Positions 17,077-29,392 of a DNA stretch of 64,000 nt are shown here, one piece after another. Within the stretch, counting starts at the first letter, position 1; each line of letters starts with the position of its first letter. A program made the position numbers and the translations under genes. Below the pieces are notes generated by a model. The model was given only the letters and a program-made list of their open reading frames with translations, had not been told where the DNA came from and did no database searches. The stretch spans positions 248,001 to 312,000 of the forward strand of contig CAWFIB010000025.1 of assembly GCA_963815775.1 (NCBI GenBank). The letters are read 5' to 3'. This DNA is from CAVVDY01 sp963815775 (GTDB taxonomy: Bacteria; Acidobacteriota; Terriglobia; Terriglobales; Acidobacteriaceae).

Positions 17077-17952
17077 ATGAGCCGAATCTTTGATGCGTTG
17101 CAACGTTCCCAAGGAGATAGTCCCTTACCCCGGGCGGCAACGCCTAACCAACCTATGCCGCCCGAAGGGCTGTCGGACGCAGAGGTCTCGCCCGAAGCCG
17201 CCTCTGCGGTTGGTGTTCAAGCCCCTGACTGGCTTTCGGTTCCTCCTGAGCGCGTTCTACATCCTGAGCCGACACCGGAGCAACGGATTGTAACTCTCAC
17301 CAGCAACAACGGAGCTGGCGCCGAGATGTTCCGCGTGCTCAGTACGCGGCTGGCGCATATGAAAGACAAGCGTCCCTTGTCTAAGTTATTGGTAAGCAGC
17401 TCCGTGGTCGACGAGGGCAAGTCGGTGGTGGCGGTCAACCTTGCCATCGCACTTGCGCAGCGCCCAGGGGAGCGCGTTCTTTTGATGGAAGTGGACCTCC
17501 GCCGGCCAACCGCCAGCGCACTGCTTTCCTCCTCCCCCACCAAGGGGATCACGGAATGGCACCGCGGCGAGCTGGCAATACAGGACGCTCTGTATCGGGT
17601 CGGCGATTTGCCTCTTTGGTTTATTTCGGCCGGCCATGGTATGGAGGAGCCACTGCCGATCCTCGAGTCGCTCGAATTCGCCAACATGGTGGAAGCGGTG
17701 TCAGCGCACTTTGATTGGGTTGTGCTGGATTCGACTCCGATGTTGCCCATGGCCGACGCCGCCTCGCTGGCGCGGCTCAGTGACGGGGTCCTGGTTGTGG
17801 TACGCGAGGGCCATACGCGGCGGAAGCTACTCAACAAGGCGTTGGATTCCATCGAGCGGAAAAAGCTGTTGGGGCTGGTGTTGAACGACGCAGCATCGCA
17901 ACAGGTGGCGTATGACCACTTCGGATACGGATATTCCAGCAGCAAGTCGTAG
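17077..17952 (+). CDS. CpsD/Wzc-type bacterial tyrosine kinase
   Basis: A 291-residue cytoplasmic BY-kinase. The Walker A region is SSVVDEGKSVVAVNLA, Walker A' in VLLMEVDLRRPT and Walker B in FDWVVLDSTPML. The start MSRIFDALQRSQ is typical of the TIGR03018 PEP-CTERM/XrtA-system kinases. The C-terminal tail YDHFGYGYSSSKS has only three tyrosines, a short autophosphorylation cluster. It regulates polymer assembly together with the Wzz-type protein. It is the last gene of the five-gene forward operon and is followed by a terminator-like hairpin. Confidence 0.9.
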   Translation: MSRIFDALQRSQGDSPLPRAATPNQPMPPEGLSDAEVSPEAASAVGVQAPDWLSVPPERVLHPEPTPEQRIVTLTSNNGAGAEMFRVLSTRLAHMKDKRPLSKLLVSSSVVDEGKSVVAVNLAIALAQRPGERVLLMEVDLRRPTASALLSSSPTKGITEWHRGELAIQDALYRVGDLPLWFISAGHGMEEPLPILESLEFANMVEAVSAHFDWVVLDSTPMLPMADAASLARLSDGVLVVVREGHTRRKLLNKALDSIERKKLLGLVLNDAASQQVAYDHFGYGYSSSKS

Positions 17953-17990
17953 TGGGGGTCGGTCTGAGACCAAGACAAGGGCAACGGCAT

Positions 17991-18020
17991 AAGGCGTCTG
18001 CGCAACGCAGCGCCTTTGCT
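17991..18020. terminator. Hairpin between convergent genes
   Basis: AAGGCG-T-CTGCG / CGCAG-CGCCTT forms an 11-bp stem with one bulge and a CAA loop, followed by a loose T-rich stretch. It lies 40 bases after the tyrosine kinase stop and 55 before the stop of the convergent glycosyltransferase, so it may serve both. Confidence 0.5.
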
Positions 18021-18073
18021 TATTCTGCGAAACCTACTCAGGTGGGGGAAGGCTGCCTTTTGCTGTCGCATTC

Positions 18074-19294
18074 TCAGGATGCGATGGAGCGATGCAAATC
18101 GTAAAAACGCAGGAGCTTGTCACCGATGACGCTCCAGTCATAGTTGCGCGCCAGTTTCCTTCCTGCCTCCGCAAGGGCTTTCCATAGGCCTGAATCAGGC
18201 GCCAGAGTTGTGGCACACTCGGCAAAGTCCCTGGGGTCATCGGCGAGCATAATATTTGTTCCGTTTGCGACTGGGAGTCCCTCGGCCCCTAAGGTTGTCG
18301 ATATGACAGGAACGCCCGCGGCCATCGCCTCCAGGATTTTCAAGCGTGTGCCTCCACCGACGCGCAGCGGCACAACCGCCGCCAGCGCGTTGTGGTAGAA
18401 GGGGCGAACATCGGCGACGGTTCCGGTTACGGTAATGCCGGGCTGTTCCCGCAACTTCAGAATCTCGGGCGTGGGCTCTGCGCCAACTATCACGAACTGC
18501 AGGTCGGGGCGTTGGCGGTAAACGGTAGGCCATACTTCGCGGGCAAAGAAGAGGGCGGCATCCACGTTCGCGTGATAGTGCATGGCGCCTACGAAAATCA
18601 GATTCCTCCGTGGAGGGCCCGGCTCGGGTGACGGCCGGAACGACTCCACGTCTACTCCATTGGGAATGACCTCAATGTGCGAGTTGAGGTTGCGGCTCAG
18701 CAACACCGCGCGCTCGCGTTCGCTGCAGACGGTATGAGTGTCGCACGCCGGCAGTAGGAGGTCTTCCTGGCGCCGTAATAGGTAAGCCGTTCGCCTGGCG
18801 TATAAGCGGCGCGGAAGTCCAGGCGTGTTGTCCGCGTAGCGCGACATGATTTCCGACTCAATGTTGTGCCAATCGCAATTGAGCAGTGCGTGCGGCGCCA
18901 GTTGGCGAATTCGTTCGATGTAAGCGCGGATGTAGACTCCTTCGATCTGAATGACGTCGAACGAGTCGTTGGTCAGGGCTTTTTCCAGTTGTTGCATTAC
19001 GAGGGCGGACATGTAATGCAGAAGGTTCAAAGGCTGGGGACCGATGACGCCACGCACGATCTTGGCCGGCGTATATCCGGCGCTCCGGCGAACCCGAATG
19101 ACCTTGGCCTCGCCAAATGGCTCGATGGGGGCCTCACTCACGGATTGGAACTGGGCGCCGCCATCGCCCGAATCCATGCCGAGGTAAGTCAAGTTCGTAT
19201 GATGAGCGAGATAGGACGCGATGTAAAAATCGCGCAAATGCGCGCCCGAGGTTATGGGCCAGCAAACTCGAGTAGCGACATAGAGAACGCGCAT
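18074..19294 (-). CDS. Glycosyltransferase family 4, XrtA/PEP-CTERM-type sugar transferase
   Basis: A 406-residue GT-B glycosyltransferase. The N-terminus MRVLYVATRVCWPITSGAHLRDF and the motifs VIPNGVDVESF, LIFVGAMHYHANVDA and the donor-binding EAMAAGVPVISTTLGAEGL fit family GT4. The pattern matches the stp1 sugar transferase group (TIGR03087) known from exosortase-linked polysaccharide clusters. It is encoded opposite to its neighbours, convergent with the tyrosine kinase, so it has its own promoter somewhere upstream of 19294. It probably adds a sugar during repeat-unit assembly at the inner membrane. Confidence 0.85.
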   Translation of the reverse strand: MRVLYVATRVCWPITSGAHLRDFYIASYLAHHTNLTYLGMDSGDGGAQFQSVSEAPIEPFGEAKVIRVRRSAGYTPAKIVRGVIGPQPLNLLHYMSALVMQQLEKALTNDSFDVIQIEGVYIRAYIERIRQLAPHALLNCDWHNIESEIMSRYADNTPGLPRRLYARRTAYLLRRQEDLLLPACDTHTVCSERERAVLLSRNLNSHIEVIPNGVDVESFRPSPEPGPPRRNLIFVGAMHYHANVDAALFFAREVWPTVYRQRPDLQFVIVGAEPTPEILKLREQPGITVTGTVADVRPFYHNALAAVVPLRVGGGTRLKILEAMAAGVPVISTTLGAEGLPVANGTNIMLADDPRDFAECATTLAPDSGLWKALAEAGRKLARNYDWSVIGDKLLRFYDLHRSIAS

Positions 19295-19628
19295 CCGGCA
19301 GGTCTTGAGCGAATAAATCTGATTTTACACTGGTGGCCGCGCCGTCAATCCGGCCCGGCTACCAGCCGTGGTAAAGTCAAGGAACGATCAGCATTGCCGG
19401 CGTGCGACGCTTCTCGGCGCTCCCCGGGGTGTCCTACAAAGATGGTTTCGAAATATACGAACCGGCGAGCCGGGCGTAAAATAAGGTCGCTTCAACGCTA
19501 AAAGAGAACTTCGGGACACCACGCAGCGAGCCGGCCAGAATGGGAAACCAGGGTCATAATTCTCTAATTTCTGTCCTGACTCTGTGAAAGATCGGGATAG
19601 AGTGAGAAGTCAGGAGGGGATGTCTGGA

Positions 19629-20471
19629 ATGCTTTCGGTATTGATGGCGGTTTACAAGAGAGAGAAACCGGAGTTCCTCTCTGTCTGCCTTGAAAGCATT
19701 GCCTCGCAGACCCTCAAAGCGGATCAGGTCGTGGTCGTAAAAGATGGTCCTCTGACCGCGGAACTGGATGAAGTACTCGCGCGCTTTGCAGAACGGCTGC
19801 CGCTGGTGACACCCGCTCTGCCCTGCAACAAGGGAACGGGCGAAGCGGTCGAGCTTGGTATGTCGTATTGCACGGGAGATTTGATCGCGCGTGCGGATTC
19901 GGATGATATTTACCATCCAACACGGTTTGAGAAGCAGGTCCAGTTTCTGGCACAGCATCCGGAGATTGACATCGTGAGCGCATCCGGAGCCGAGTTCGAG
20001 CGTGATCCTGAAAAGCCCGTCTGCGTGCGGCGCGCTCCGGTTTCAGGCGCCCGCCTGAAGTGGTACGCAAAGTTCAGGAATCCGATCACCTATCAGTCCA
20101 CGGTGGTATTTCGCAGGGCTCCAGCCGTCGAGGCGGGGGGCTATCAACCTTGCCTCTTCTTTGAGGACTACGACCTGTGGGTCCGCATGATGATGAAGGG
20201 ATCTCAGGTTTTTAACATGCCGGAGGTGCTTGCCTACATCCGCTGCGGCGATGGAATGCTGGGCCGCAGACGCGGAATGAAGTACATCCGCTCGGAAATT
20301 GATTTTCTGAAGAAAATGTACCGTATCGGGTTTCTGACCCGATTTTACTTTGTCGCTAACTTGGCCCTGCGTATCCCTTGCCGTCTATTGCCGGAAAGAT
20401 TGCTTGGCCACTTCTACTATGTGTTTCTGCGGCGGACTGTGCCGCAAGAGTACGTCCTCCCTCCGACTTAG
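19629..20471 (+). CDS. Glycosyltransferase family 2
   Basis: A 280-residue GT-A enzyme. It has the N-terminal SVLMAVYKREKPEFL, KDGPLT, the metal-binding ARADSDDIY (DxD) and FFEDYDLWVRM motifs usual for GT2 transferases acting on lipid-linked sugars. AGGAGG ends 11 bases before the ATG at 19629 but only 2 before the in-frame ATG at 19620, so 19629 is favoured; either would give essentially the same protein. No transmembrane domain apart from a weak hydrophobic stretch near the C-terminus. The sugar transferase gene follows 50 bases later. Confidence 0.88.
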   Translation: MLSVLMAVYKREKPEFLSVCLESIASQTLKADQVVVVKDGPLTAELDEVLARFAERLPLVTPALPCNKGTGEAVELGMSYCTGDLIARADSDDIYHPTRFEKQVQFLAQHPEIDIVSASGAEFERDPEKPVCVRRAPVSGARLKWYAKFRNPITYQSTVVFRRAPAVEAGGYQPCLFFEDYDLWVRMMMKGSQVFNMPEVLAYIRCGDGMLGRRRGMKYIRSEIDFLKKMYRIGFLTRFYFVANLALRIPCRLLPERLLGHFYYVFLRRTVPQEYVLPPT

Positions 20472-20521
20472 TTCATGCGCTGCTTAAAAGTCAACCGATC
20501 CGTCGAAAGCGAACTGGGTGT

Positions 20522-21904
20522 ATGAGTCTACGGCTAAGTTCTCAGCGGTTTTATCTGCGGGCGTGCTTCTACCTGCTTCCGTTGCTCGCGTTCGGGACCG
20601 CCATCTATATCCGTTTTCATAATGACGTAGAGGCCTTTCTGGACCAGGGATGGAGTTTCTATGTTGGCGCCATCCTGTTCGCCTCCAGCGTTTGGGTGAT
20701 TGCGTGCGAGGGTAAGAATCTGTGCCAGCTGGAAGATCTATTTCGCGAAGAGACCGGAGTGTCGAAGTGTTTGTCGGCTTGCGCGGAGACATATCTGGCC
20801 ATGACCTGCATGTTATTTTTCTACCGCCACGAGAGCATGTCGCGCATCGCGCTGGCTTCGAGTGCGGTATTGCTGTTTGGAGGGGCCGTACTGACGCGCG
20901 TACTTTTCCGGTACGTGTTGCAACGAAGATTCGGTGCCGATCGCAAGCTGAGGATTCTGATTGTGGGAGCGGACCAGTACGCAGCCAATATCGCCAAGCG
21001 CCTGCTCAATATTCCTCCGATTCCCTGTCAGGTGGTGGCGCATGTCGCCCTCGAGGGTCAGGTCCCGGCGGTAACCGATGTCGAGCTGTACCAGATGGAG
21101 GACTTGCGCAAGGGCTTGCCGGTTTCAGTCGATGACGTGATTATTGCGCTTCCACCGGAACGCCTTCATCAACTGTCGAAGGTGATCCGACAGCTCGGGA
21201 CCATCTCGGCTCCGGTCCGTACGGTGCTCGACTTGGGCGATGTTGCGGTGCTGCGCGAGCGTTGGTTCCAGTATGGCGATCTTCAGATGCTGGACGTCGC
21301 AACCACTCCGGTTGAGTCGCCGTACTATTTCCTGGCAAAGCGCGCTTTCGACGTCACCTTCTCGACCCTGGCGCTTATCCTGGTCAGCCCGTTGATGCTT
21401 CTGATTGCCGTGGCAGTGAAGATCACATCACCGGGTCCGGTCCTGTTCAAACAACGAAGAGTCGGCCTCAATGGGCAGGAGTTCTGGATGTACAAATTCC
21501 GCACGATGCGGCCAGCCAGTACTTCGGAAAGCGACACAAAGTGGACTACGCCGGACGATCAGCGCCGAACCCGCTTCGGGGCCTTTCTGCGCAAAACGAG
21601 CCTCGATGAGCTTCCACAGTTCTTCAATGTTCTTGAGGGCGATATGAGTGTCGTGGGACCTCGGCCTGAGCGTCCTTACTTTGTTGGTCAGTTCCTGGAG
21701 GAGATCTCCTACTACAATTCCCGCCACCGTCTGAAGGTTGGCATAACCGGGTGGGCGCAGGTCAATGGCTGGAGAGGGGACACGTCCATCGCAAAGCGCT
21801 TCGAATTCGACCTGTATTATCTTCAGAATTGGAGTCTATGGTTTGACTTTCGTATCGTTTGGATGACGATCTGGTCCGGCCTTTTCGGCAAGAACGCTTA
21901 CTGA
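20522..21904 (+). CDS. Initiating polyprenyl-phosphate sugar transferase (EpsB/WbaP-type)
   Basis: A 460-residue membrane enzyme that puts the first sugar-1-phosphate on undecaprenyl phosphate. Four hydrophobic helices occupy the first ~125 residues, then a nucleotide-binding-like region (ILIVGADQYAANIAKRLL), a helix at KRAFDVTFSTLALILV and the catalytic bacterial sugar transferase domain with FKQRRVGLNGQEFWMYKFRTM, SLDELPQFFNVLEGDMS and VGPRPE. Length and arrangement fit the TIGR03013/EpsB group of XrtA-linked clusters. ATG 20522 is chosen since translation from further upstream would overlap the preceding glycosyltransferase and lacks family homology. Confidence 0.92.
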   Translation: MSLRLSSQRFYLRACFYLLPLLAFGTAIYIRFHNDVEAFLDQGWSFYVGAILFASSVWVIACEGKNLCQLEDLFREETGVSKCLSACAETYLAMTCMLFFYRHESMSRIALASSAVLLFGGAVLTRVLFRYVLQRRFGADRKLRILIVGADQYAANIAKRLLNIPPIPCQVVAHVALEGQVPAVTDVELYQMEDLRKGLPVSVDDVIIALPPERLHQLSKVIRQLGTISAPVRTVLDLGDVAVLRERWFQYGDLQMLDVATTPVESPYYFLAKRAFDVTFSTLALILVSPLMLLIAVAVKITSPGPVLFKQRRVGLNGQEFWMYKFRTMRPASTSESDTKWTTPDDQRRTRFGAFLRKTSLDELPQFFNVLEGDMSVVGPRPERPYFVGQFLEEISYYNSRHRLKVGITGWAQVNGWRGDTSIAKRFEFDLYYLQNWSLWFDFRIVWMTIWSGLFGKNAY

Positions 21905-21924
21905 AGATTCGTGGCGAGAGCCTG

Positions 21925-22938
21925 CTACTTCACGTCCTTCATAGCTACCAACGACCCGTAATCGTGGCCGCTATTGTCGACGGCGCGCGCGATAACCGCG
22001 CCAAACGCGTCGCGTAGCTCCGGATACTTGGCAACGATAGCCTTGATGACTGCCATGTTGTCCCCATACGCAACGGCGTTATTCGCAGCGTCCGCCGATT
22101 GATAGCGAACCCGCAGAGCCAGATTATCGGCCGCAGGCACAGCCGCCATCTCGGTGACGCGATAGACTTTTCCATTGGCCGGCAGGTTCATGGGCGAGCT
22201 CTCCGACGGCAGGTCGCCAGGCCGCACGGGCTGCATTTCGTCGGCAATCTTGTCGAGTTGCGGGGTGCTCATGAAATTGACCGGAGCCAGCAGGTCCCAC
22301 GCTGTCAGATAGTAGAACCACGCATTGTGTGGCTGACCCTGCGTCTTGAAATCGCGCGCCTTACTGAGAAACCATTGCCCGTCATGCCCTCCGATGGAGC
22401 TGAGGCGGGGATAATACCCCGCCAGCTTCCACGATCCTCCAGCGTCCTGCAGGATCATGGTCAGGGTGATGGCATCCTTCTCCCCGGAGACCTGCTGAAT
22501 GACAATGGCATAGCGCGCGGCGGGCAGGTTGGGAATGGAGAAAGACACTCGCTGCGGCGAATTGTAGATACCACAGTAAAAGTCTGCGTGTTGCAACGTG
22601 CCCTTGCTCTGCGAAGCGTCCAATAAGTACGTTGCCGTGACCGAGGGCGGGCCTTCCGCAAAGTAATGCTTGTTGTCGACCACCGCCTGCTCGATGCTCG
22701 TGAAGTTGTCGGCGACAGCAGGAATCGCATTGGCCTTCAGTCCTGCCATGTCACCCTGCACCGACATGCTGAAGTAGCGCTGGGCCGCATTGTCGATGGC
22801 AGATTTCGTGGCCGCATCAAGCTCATTTCCCGAGTTGCAGGTCTGGGCGAGTGCGCAGGAGCCTGAAACGGCGATCAAAATGAGCAATAGTGCTATCGGT
22901 GCCCGAAAGCGTGGAGTAAGTGACGGCGTGGCTTCCAT
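21925..22938 (-). CDS. Secreted protein of unknown function
   Basis: A 337-residue protein with a clear signal peptide (hydrophobic core at about 16-30, cleavage near CALAQ). The mature part has no motif I recognise; TYLLDASQSKGTLQHADFYCGIYNSP and the paired cysteines suggest a folded periplasmic or secreted domain, and GGHDGQWFLSKARDFKTQGQPHNAWFYYLTAW resembles a helical repeat. AAGGAG lies eight bases before the ATG. It is convergent with the sugar transferase and probably not part of that pathway. Confidence 0.7.
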   Translation of the reverse strand: MEATPSLTPRFRAPIALLLILIAVSGSCALAQTCNSGNELDAATKSAIDNAAQRYFSMSVQGDMAGLKANAIPAVADNFTSIEQAVVDNKHYFAEGPPSVTATYLLDASQSKGTLQHADFYCGIYNSPQRVSFSIPNLPAARYAIVIQQVSGEKDAITLTMILQDAGGSWKLAGYYPRLSSIGGHDGQWFLSKARDFKTQGQPHNAWFYYLTAWDLLAPVNFMSTPQLDKIADEMQPVRPGDLPSESSPMNLPANGKVYRVTEMAAVPAADNLALRVRYQSADAANNAVAYGDNMAVIKAIVAKYPELRDAFGAVIARAVDNSGHDYGSLVAMKDVK

Positions 22939-23117
22939 GGCCGCGCTCCTTCTGAAAGTGCTGGCAGAAAACTGCTTCCAAACTTCCTATGCTTGGATGC
23001 GAACGCCGCCTCCGCCCGATGTTCAGCAAACCTTGCAATATTTCAAGCAATGCGCCGAAGGCCAGTCAGAGTAGAATAACCGTGTAAACGACGGCTCGGT
23101 CGTCGCGTCCAACTGTT

Positions 23118-23999
23118 ATGGTACGCCTTGTTCAGATGAGCGTGGTGCTGACTTGCTCGGCGCTTCTCCTGCTTACGGGGAATTCGCTGGCCCAGCCGTC
23201 GGGCATGCCGGCGCAAGCCACGGCCAGTCCTGCCCAAGCGACCGCTAGTCCTGCGACCACTGGAACGGCGGCCAAATCAGGGCTGCATCATTCGGCCAAG
23301 CGGAAGGCCAAAGAGCCTGAACAACCGGTCGTCCAGACGCCGCCTCGCACTCTCACTCCGGGAGAGATGGCCCCAGTCGCACCCACTGTCTCCTATCAGG
23401 CGGGCCAGTTGACTATCGAGTCCAAGAACGCCACGCTCGCTCAGGTGCTTAGGTCGGTGCAGGAGAAGACTGGCGGGGCATTCGACATACCCGCCAGCGC
23501 GAACAACGATCGCGTGGTTGCGCAGCTCGGGCCGGGACAGCCGAAAGATATTCTGGCCAGCCTGCTCAACGGATCGAAGTTCAACTACATAATTCTGGGG
23601 GTCCCCAACGAGCCGGGCGCGGTCCAGAAGTTGATTCTTACTCCGCGGACGAACGCGCCCATTACGGCGCAGAACGTGGCCGTACGGCAGCCGCCACCCG
23701 AGCCCCAGGAAGAAGACTACAGCGCGCCGGAGCCACCGCCCCCAGAACCTACGCCGGTCGAGGATAATACGGCAGTTGAGAATCAGAATCAGCCGCCGCA
23801 GGAACCCTACCGGCCCGGATTCCCCGGCCAGCAACCGCAAATAGGCACTAACGGAGAGCCTCAACAGGGCGTGAAGACTCCGGAGCAATTGCTGCAGGAA
23901 CTTCAGCGACTGCAGCAACAGCAGCAGTTGTACCAGCAGCAGTTGAACCCCGCGAACCGGAATCTGCAGCAGAACTACAAGCCGCAAGAGCAGGAATAG
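23118..23999 (+). CDS. Secreted protein with STN-like domain
   Basis: A 293-residue protein: signal peptide (about 1-25), an Ala/Thr/Pro linker, then at about 94-165 a short beta-alpha-beta domain (VSYQAGQLTIESKNATLAQVLRSV to ILG) that resembles the secretin/TonB N-terminal (STN) fold. The rest is Pro/Gln/Glu-rich and ends in a glutamine-dense stretch (QRLQQQQQLYQQQL). STN domains usually anchor secretins or TonB receptors, but here no channel follows. Convergent with mtnA. Function unknown. Confidence 0.7.
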   Translation: MVRLVQMSVVLTCSALLLLTGNSLAQPSGMPAQATASPAQATASPATTGTAAKSGLHHSAKRKAKEPEQPVVQTPPRTLTPGEMAPVAPTVSYQAGQLTIESKNATLAQVLRSVQEKTGGAFDIPASANNDRVVAQLGPGQPKDILASLLNGSKFNYIILGVPNEPGAVQKLILTPRTNAPITAQNVAVRQPPPEPQEEDYSAPEPPPPEPTPVEDNTAVENQNQPPQEPYRPGFPGQQPQIGTNGEPQQGVKTPEQLLQELQRLQQQQQLYQQQLNPANRNLQQNYKPQEQE

Positions 24000-24062
24000 A
24001 AACGAGGGCAGGGGATCGCTGGCCGGGTTCCTGGCCTTCTCCCTTTCCGTTGTCGCGCCAGG

Positions 24063-25106
24063 CTATCCGGCGACCAGCGCTTTGAGCGATTCGGAATACG
24101 GCTCGCGGGCTACGCCGCGCTCCGTGACAATGGCCGTGACGTACTGATGTGGTGTCACGTCGAAGGCGGGGTTCTCGACCTGTACGCCATCTGGAGCGAT
24201 CTGCTTGCCGGCCATATGAGTGACCTCGATTGAAGAGCGCTGCTCGATCGGAATCTTGCTGCCGTCGGCGGTTCCGAGATCGACCGTGGATATGGGGGCC
24301 GCGACGTAGAAGGGGATACCGTGCTCCTTTGCCAGGATGGCCACAGTGTAGGTGCCGACCTTGTTGGCAACGTCGCCGTTGGCAGCGATTCGGTCAGCGC
24401 CCACAACCACGGCATTAATCTTCCCTTGGCGCATGATGCTGCCTGCCATGTTGTCGGTGATGAGGGTGGTAGGGATGTTGTCCTTCATCAGCTCCCAAGC
24501 CGTCAACCGTGAACCTTGCAGAAAAGGCCGGGTCTCGTCGGCGAAGACGTGCAGTTGCTTGCCCGAATCGACGGCTGCGCGGATTACGCCCAGTGCGGTC
24601 CCGTAGCCGGCCGTAGCCAGCGCACCAGCATTGCAATGGGTCAGTACGCCACCGCTGGCCGGCAACAACACGGCACCGTGCCGGCCCATGGCTTCATTGG
24701 CGGCGATGTCTTCCACCAGGATATGCTGCGCTTCCCTGATGATCTCTTGCTTAATCTGCTCGATGGGCTGGTTGCGCACCTCGGCAAACTTCGCCTGCAT
24801 GCGGCGGATTGCCCAAAAGAGATTCACCGCCGTCGGCCGGGTGGCGCCCAGGACGCGGCATATCTCTTCGAACTCTGGCGCAAGTGCTTCTCCGGTCTGA
24901 GCCTTGGAGTCGCGCACGCCGAGGGCGATTCCCATCGCCGCGGCCACGCCGATCGCAGGAGCCCCGCGAACGATCATGGTTTTGATCGCGTCAGCGACCT
25001 CATGATAGCTCTTACAGGTTACATAGACTTCTTCGGTCGGCAGCTTCGTCTGATCAATGAAGCGCACGCCGCCGGTTGTCCATTCCAGGGTTTTGATTGT
25101 GCTCAT
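24063..25106 (-). CDS. mtnA: S-methyl-5-thioribose-1-phosphate isomerase
   Basis: Isomerises methylthioribose-1-phosphate to methylthioribulose-1-phosphate in methionine salvage. The 347-residue product has the family landmarks MIVRGAPAIGVAAAMG, the catalytic cysteine in THCNAGALATAGYGTALG and the catalytic aspartate in VVGADRIAANGDVANKVGTY. Length is typical; eIF2B-like fold. It is last in the reverse-strand run uvrA, CPBP protease, pyrE, mtnA, 20 bases after pyrE. No other methionine-salvage gene is present. Confidence 0.95.
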   Translation of the reverse strand: MSTIKTLEWTTGGVRFIDQTKLPTEEVYVTCKSYHEVADAIKTMIVRGAPAIGVAAAMGIALGVRDSKAQTGEALAPEFEEICRVLGATRPTAVNLFWAIRRMQAKFAEVRNQPIEQIKQEIIREAQHILVEDIAANEAMGRHGAVLLPASGGVLTHCNAGALATAGYGTALGVIRAAVDSGKQLHVFADETRPFLQGSRLTAWELMKDNIPTTLITDNMAGSIMRQGKINAVVVGADRIAANGDVANKVGTYTVAILAKEHGIPFYVAAPISTVDLGTADGSKIPIEQRSSIEVTHMAGKQIAPDGVQVENPAFDVTPHQYVTAIVTERGVAREPYSESLKALVAG

Positions 25107-25126
25107 GTTTTCCCGTCTCTGGAAGA

Positions 25127-25699
25127 TTACATTTTGACGTGCTCAGCGCGGACGTCATTGGCAGTGAACAACGACACAAACGGCGCTGGAGATGCCGCTC
25201 GTTCCACATTCGGTCGCCCGCCCGCTTCTTCGCGCTCTACCAGGCACATTACCCCAACGATCTCGAATCCATACTCGCGCGCAGCCTCGATGGCCTGAAT
25301 AGTGGAGGCGCCGGTCGTGCACACGTCATCGACAATGACCACGCGCGCCGGCTTCTCGCGAAAGCCCTCAATGCGCTGGCCCGTGCCGTGAGTCTTCTCC
25401 GCCTTGCGCACCAGGAAGCCGTTAACCGGCTTGCCCTGTTGCGCGCTGATCACCGATGTGGCGACAACGATGGGATCGGCGCCCATTGTAAGACCGCCGA
25501 TTGCATTTGGCCTCCAGCCCCTGGTTTCCATTTCCGCCAGAACCGCCTGGCCGGTCAGCCAGGCTCCCTTGGCGTCCAACGTCGTCAGTCGGCAGTCGAT
25601 GTAATAGTCGCTGCTTCCGCCGCTCGATAATTTGAAGTTTCCCAGCCGAAAGGATTTTTCAGCCAGCATTTGAAGCAGTTGGTCACGCGCGCTCGACAT
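25127..25699 (-). CDS. pyrE: Orotate phosphoribosyltransferase
   Basis: Makes orotidine-5'-phosphate from orotate and PRPP in pyrimidine synthesis. The 190-residue protein has the PRPP-binding motif VVIVDDVCTTGAST (about 118-131), the flexible loop RKAEKTHGTGQRIEG and GGLTMGADPI. It starts 11 bases after the CPBP protease stop. The length is slightly short but within the family range for bacterial PyrE. Possible confusion with other type I phosphoribosyltransferases is unlikely given the loop lysine/histidine pattern. Confidence 0.93.
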   Translation of the reverse strand: MSSARDQLLQMLAEKSFRLGNFKLSSGGSSDYYIDCRLTTLDAKGAWLTGQAVLAEMETRGWRPNAIGGLTMGADPIVVATSVISAQQGKPVNGFLVRKAEKTHGTGQRIEGFREKPARVVIVDDVCTTGASTIQAIEAAREYGFEIVGVMCLVEREEAGGRPNVERAASPAPFVSLFTANDVRAEHVKM

Positions 25700-25710
25700 A
25701 GGAGTCAGGT

Positions 25711-26560
25711 CTAGCTCCCTAGTTTATCCAGATGGCGAAAATGGTCGCTTCCGATCCAAAGCAGTACGAACAGCGTGGAATTGTATCCCGAATGCATAAG
25801 AACGCCGGCGGCCACCGAGTCGGTGAGTTGGCGAACGACGGTCAATGCCAGACCCACCACGAAGATGCTCAGGATCGGCGCCCAGGCGTATCCCAGTTGC
25901 GCCCCATGGATCGCAGCAAAAGCTGCCGCGGTCAGTATCAGACCCGGCAAGATGCCCATTGCGCGACGAAGCGTCGGGTACAGCATTCCGCGAAAGAACA
26001 GTTCCTCCAACACCGGCGCGACCAGCATGCCGAAGAAGGCCATCAGATACGCGCTGGTGGCGTCGTTGAAGAACTTGTCCATGGGCAGCGACTTGGGAAT
26101 CGGCAGAAAGCGCGCCAGGCCTTCAACCGAGAACGCCAATACAAATCCCGAGAAGTAGAACAAAATTGCATTGCGCTTCGGCCACTTCCAGCGAATCGCC
26201 GTCAGAAATGGCAAGGTGCTCCGGCGGCGGACGATTGCAGCCATGAAGGCGATCACCAGGGGATAGCTCGCAATCTGAGAGCCGACGACGATCAGCGGTT
26301 CCTGTGCCAACGTCCCAAAGGACAGCTTATGGAACGCGGGTAGGCTATGAGCGATCAGGAGTGCTATTGCGCTGCACACGAAGATCGCCAGCACGGTTAC
26401 GCATGGGATTACCGCCACGTCCCAGATCGTCCAATAGGGAAAAGTCGGTTTGGGAGGAGGTAGCGGGAAGTGAGGATCTGGAATTACGTTCTCCTCCACC
26501 ACGCGCAGCTCGGGCGAGACGGAGTCAGCGTCGAACTGAGGCACTGGCCAGCGCTCCCCT

Positions 26561-26568
<8 letters not shown>
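25711..26568 (-). CDS. CPBP-family intramembrane metalloprotease (CAAX protease-like)
   Basis: A 285-residue polytopic membrane protein with about eight hydrophobic segments. Motif 1 is EELFFRGMLYPTLRR (EExxxR), motif 2 is AFAAIHG (FxxxH) and motif 3 includes VVRQLTDSVAAGVLMHSGYNS (HxxxN/D), which are the metal-binding residues of the CPBP/Rce1 family. The ATG at 26568 overlaps the uvrA stop by eight bases; an upstream in-frame ATG at 26601 would overlap it by 41. Bacterial members process peptides or confer resistance, substrate unknown here. Confidence 0.87.
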
Positions 26569-29392
<2,824 letters not shown>

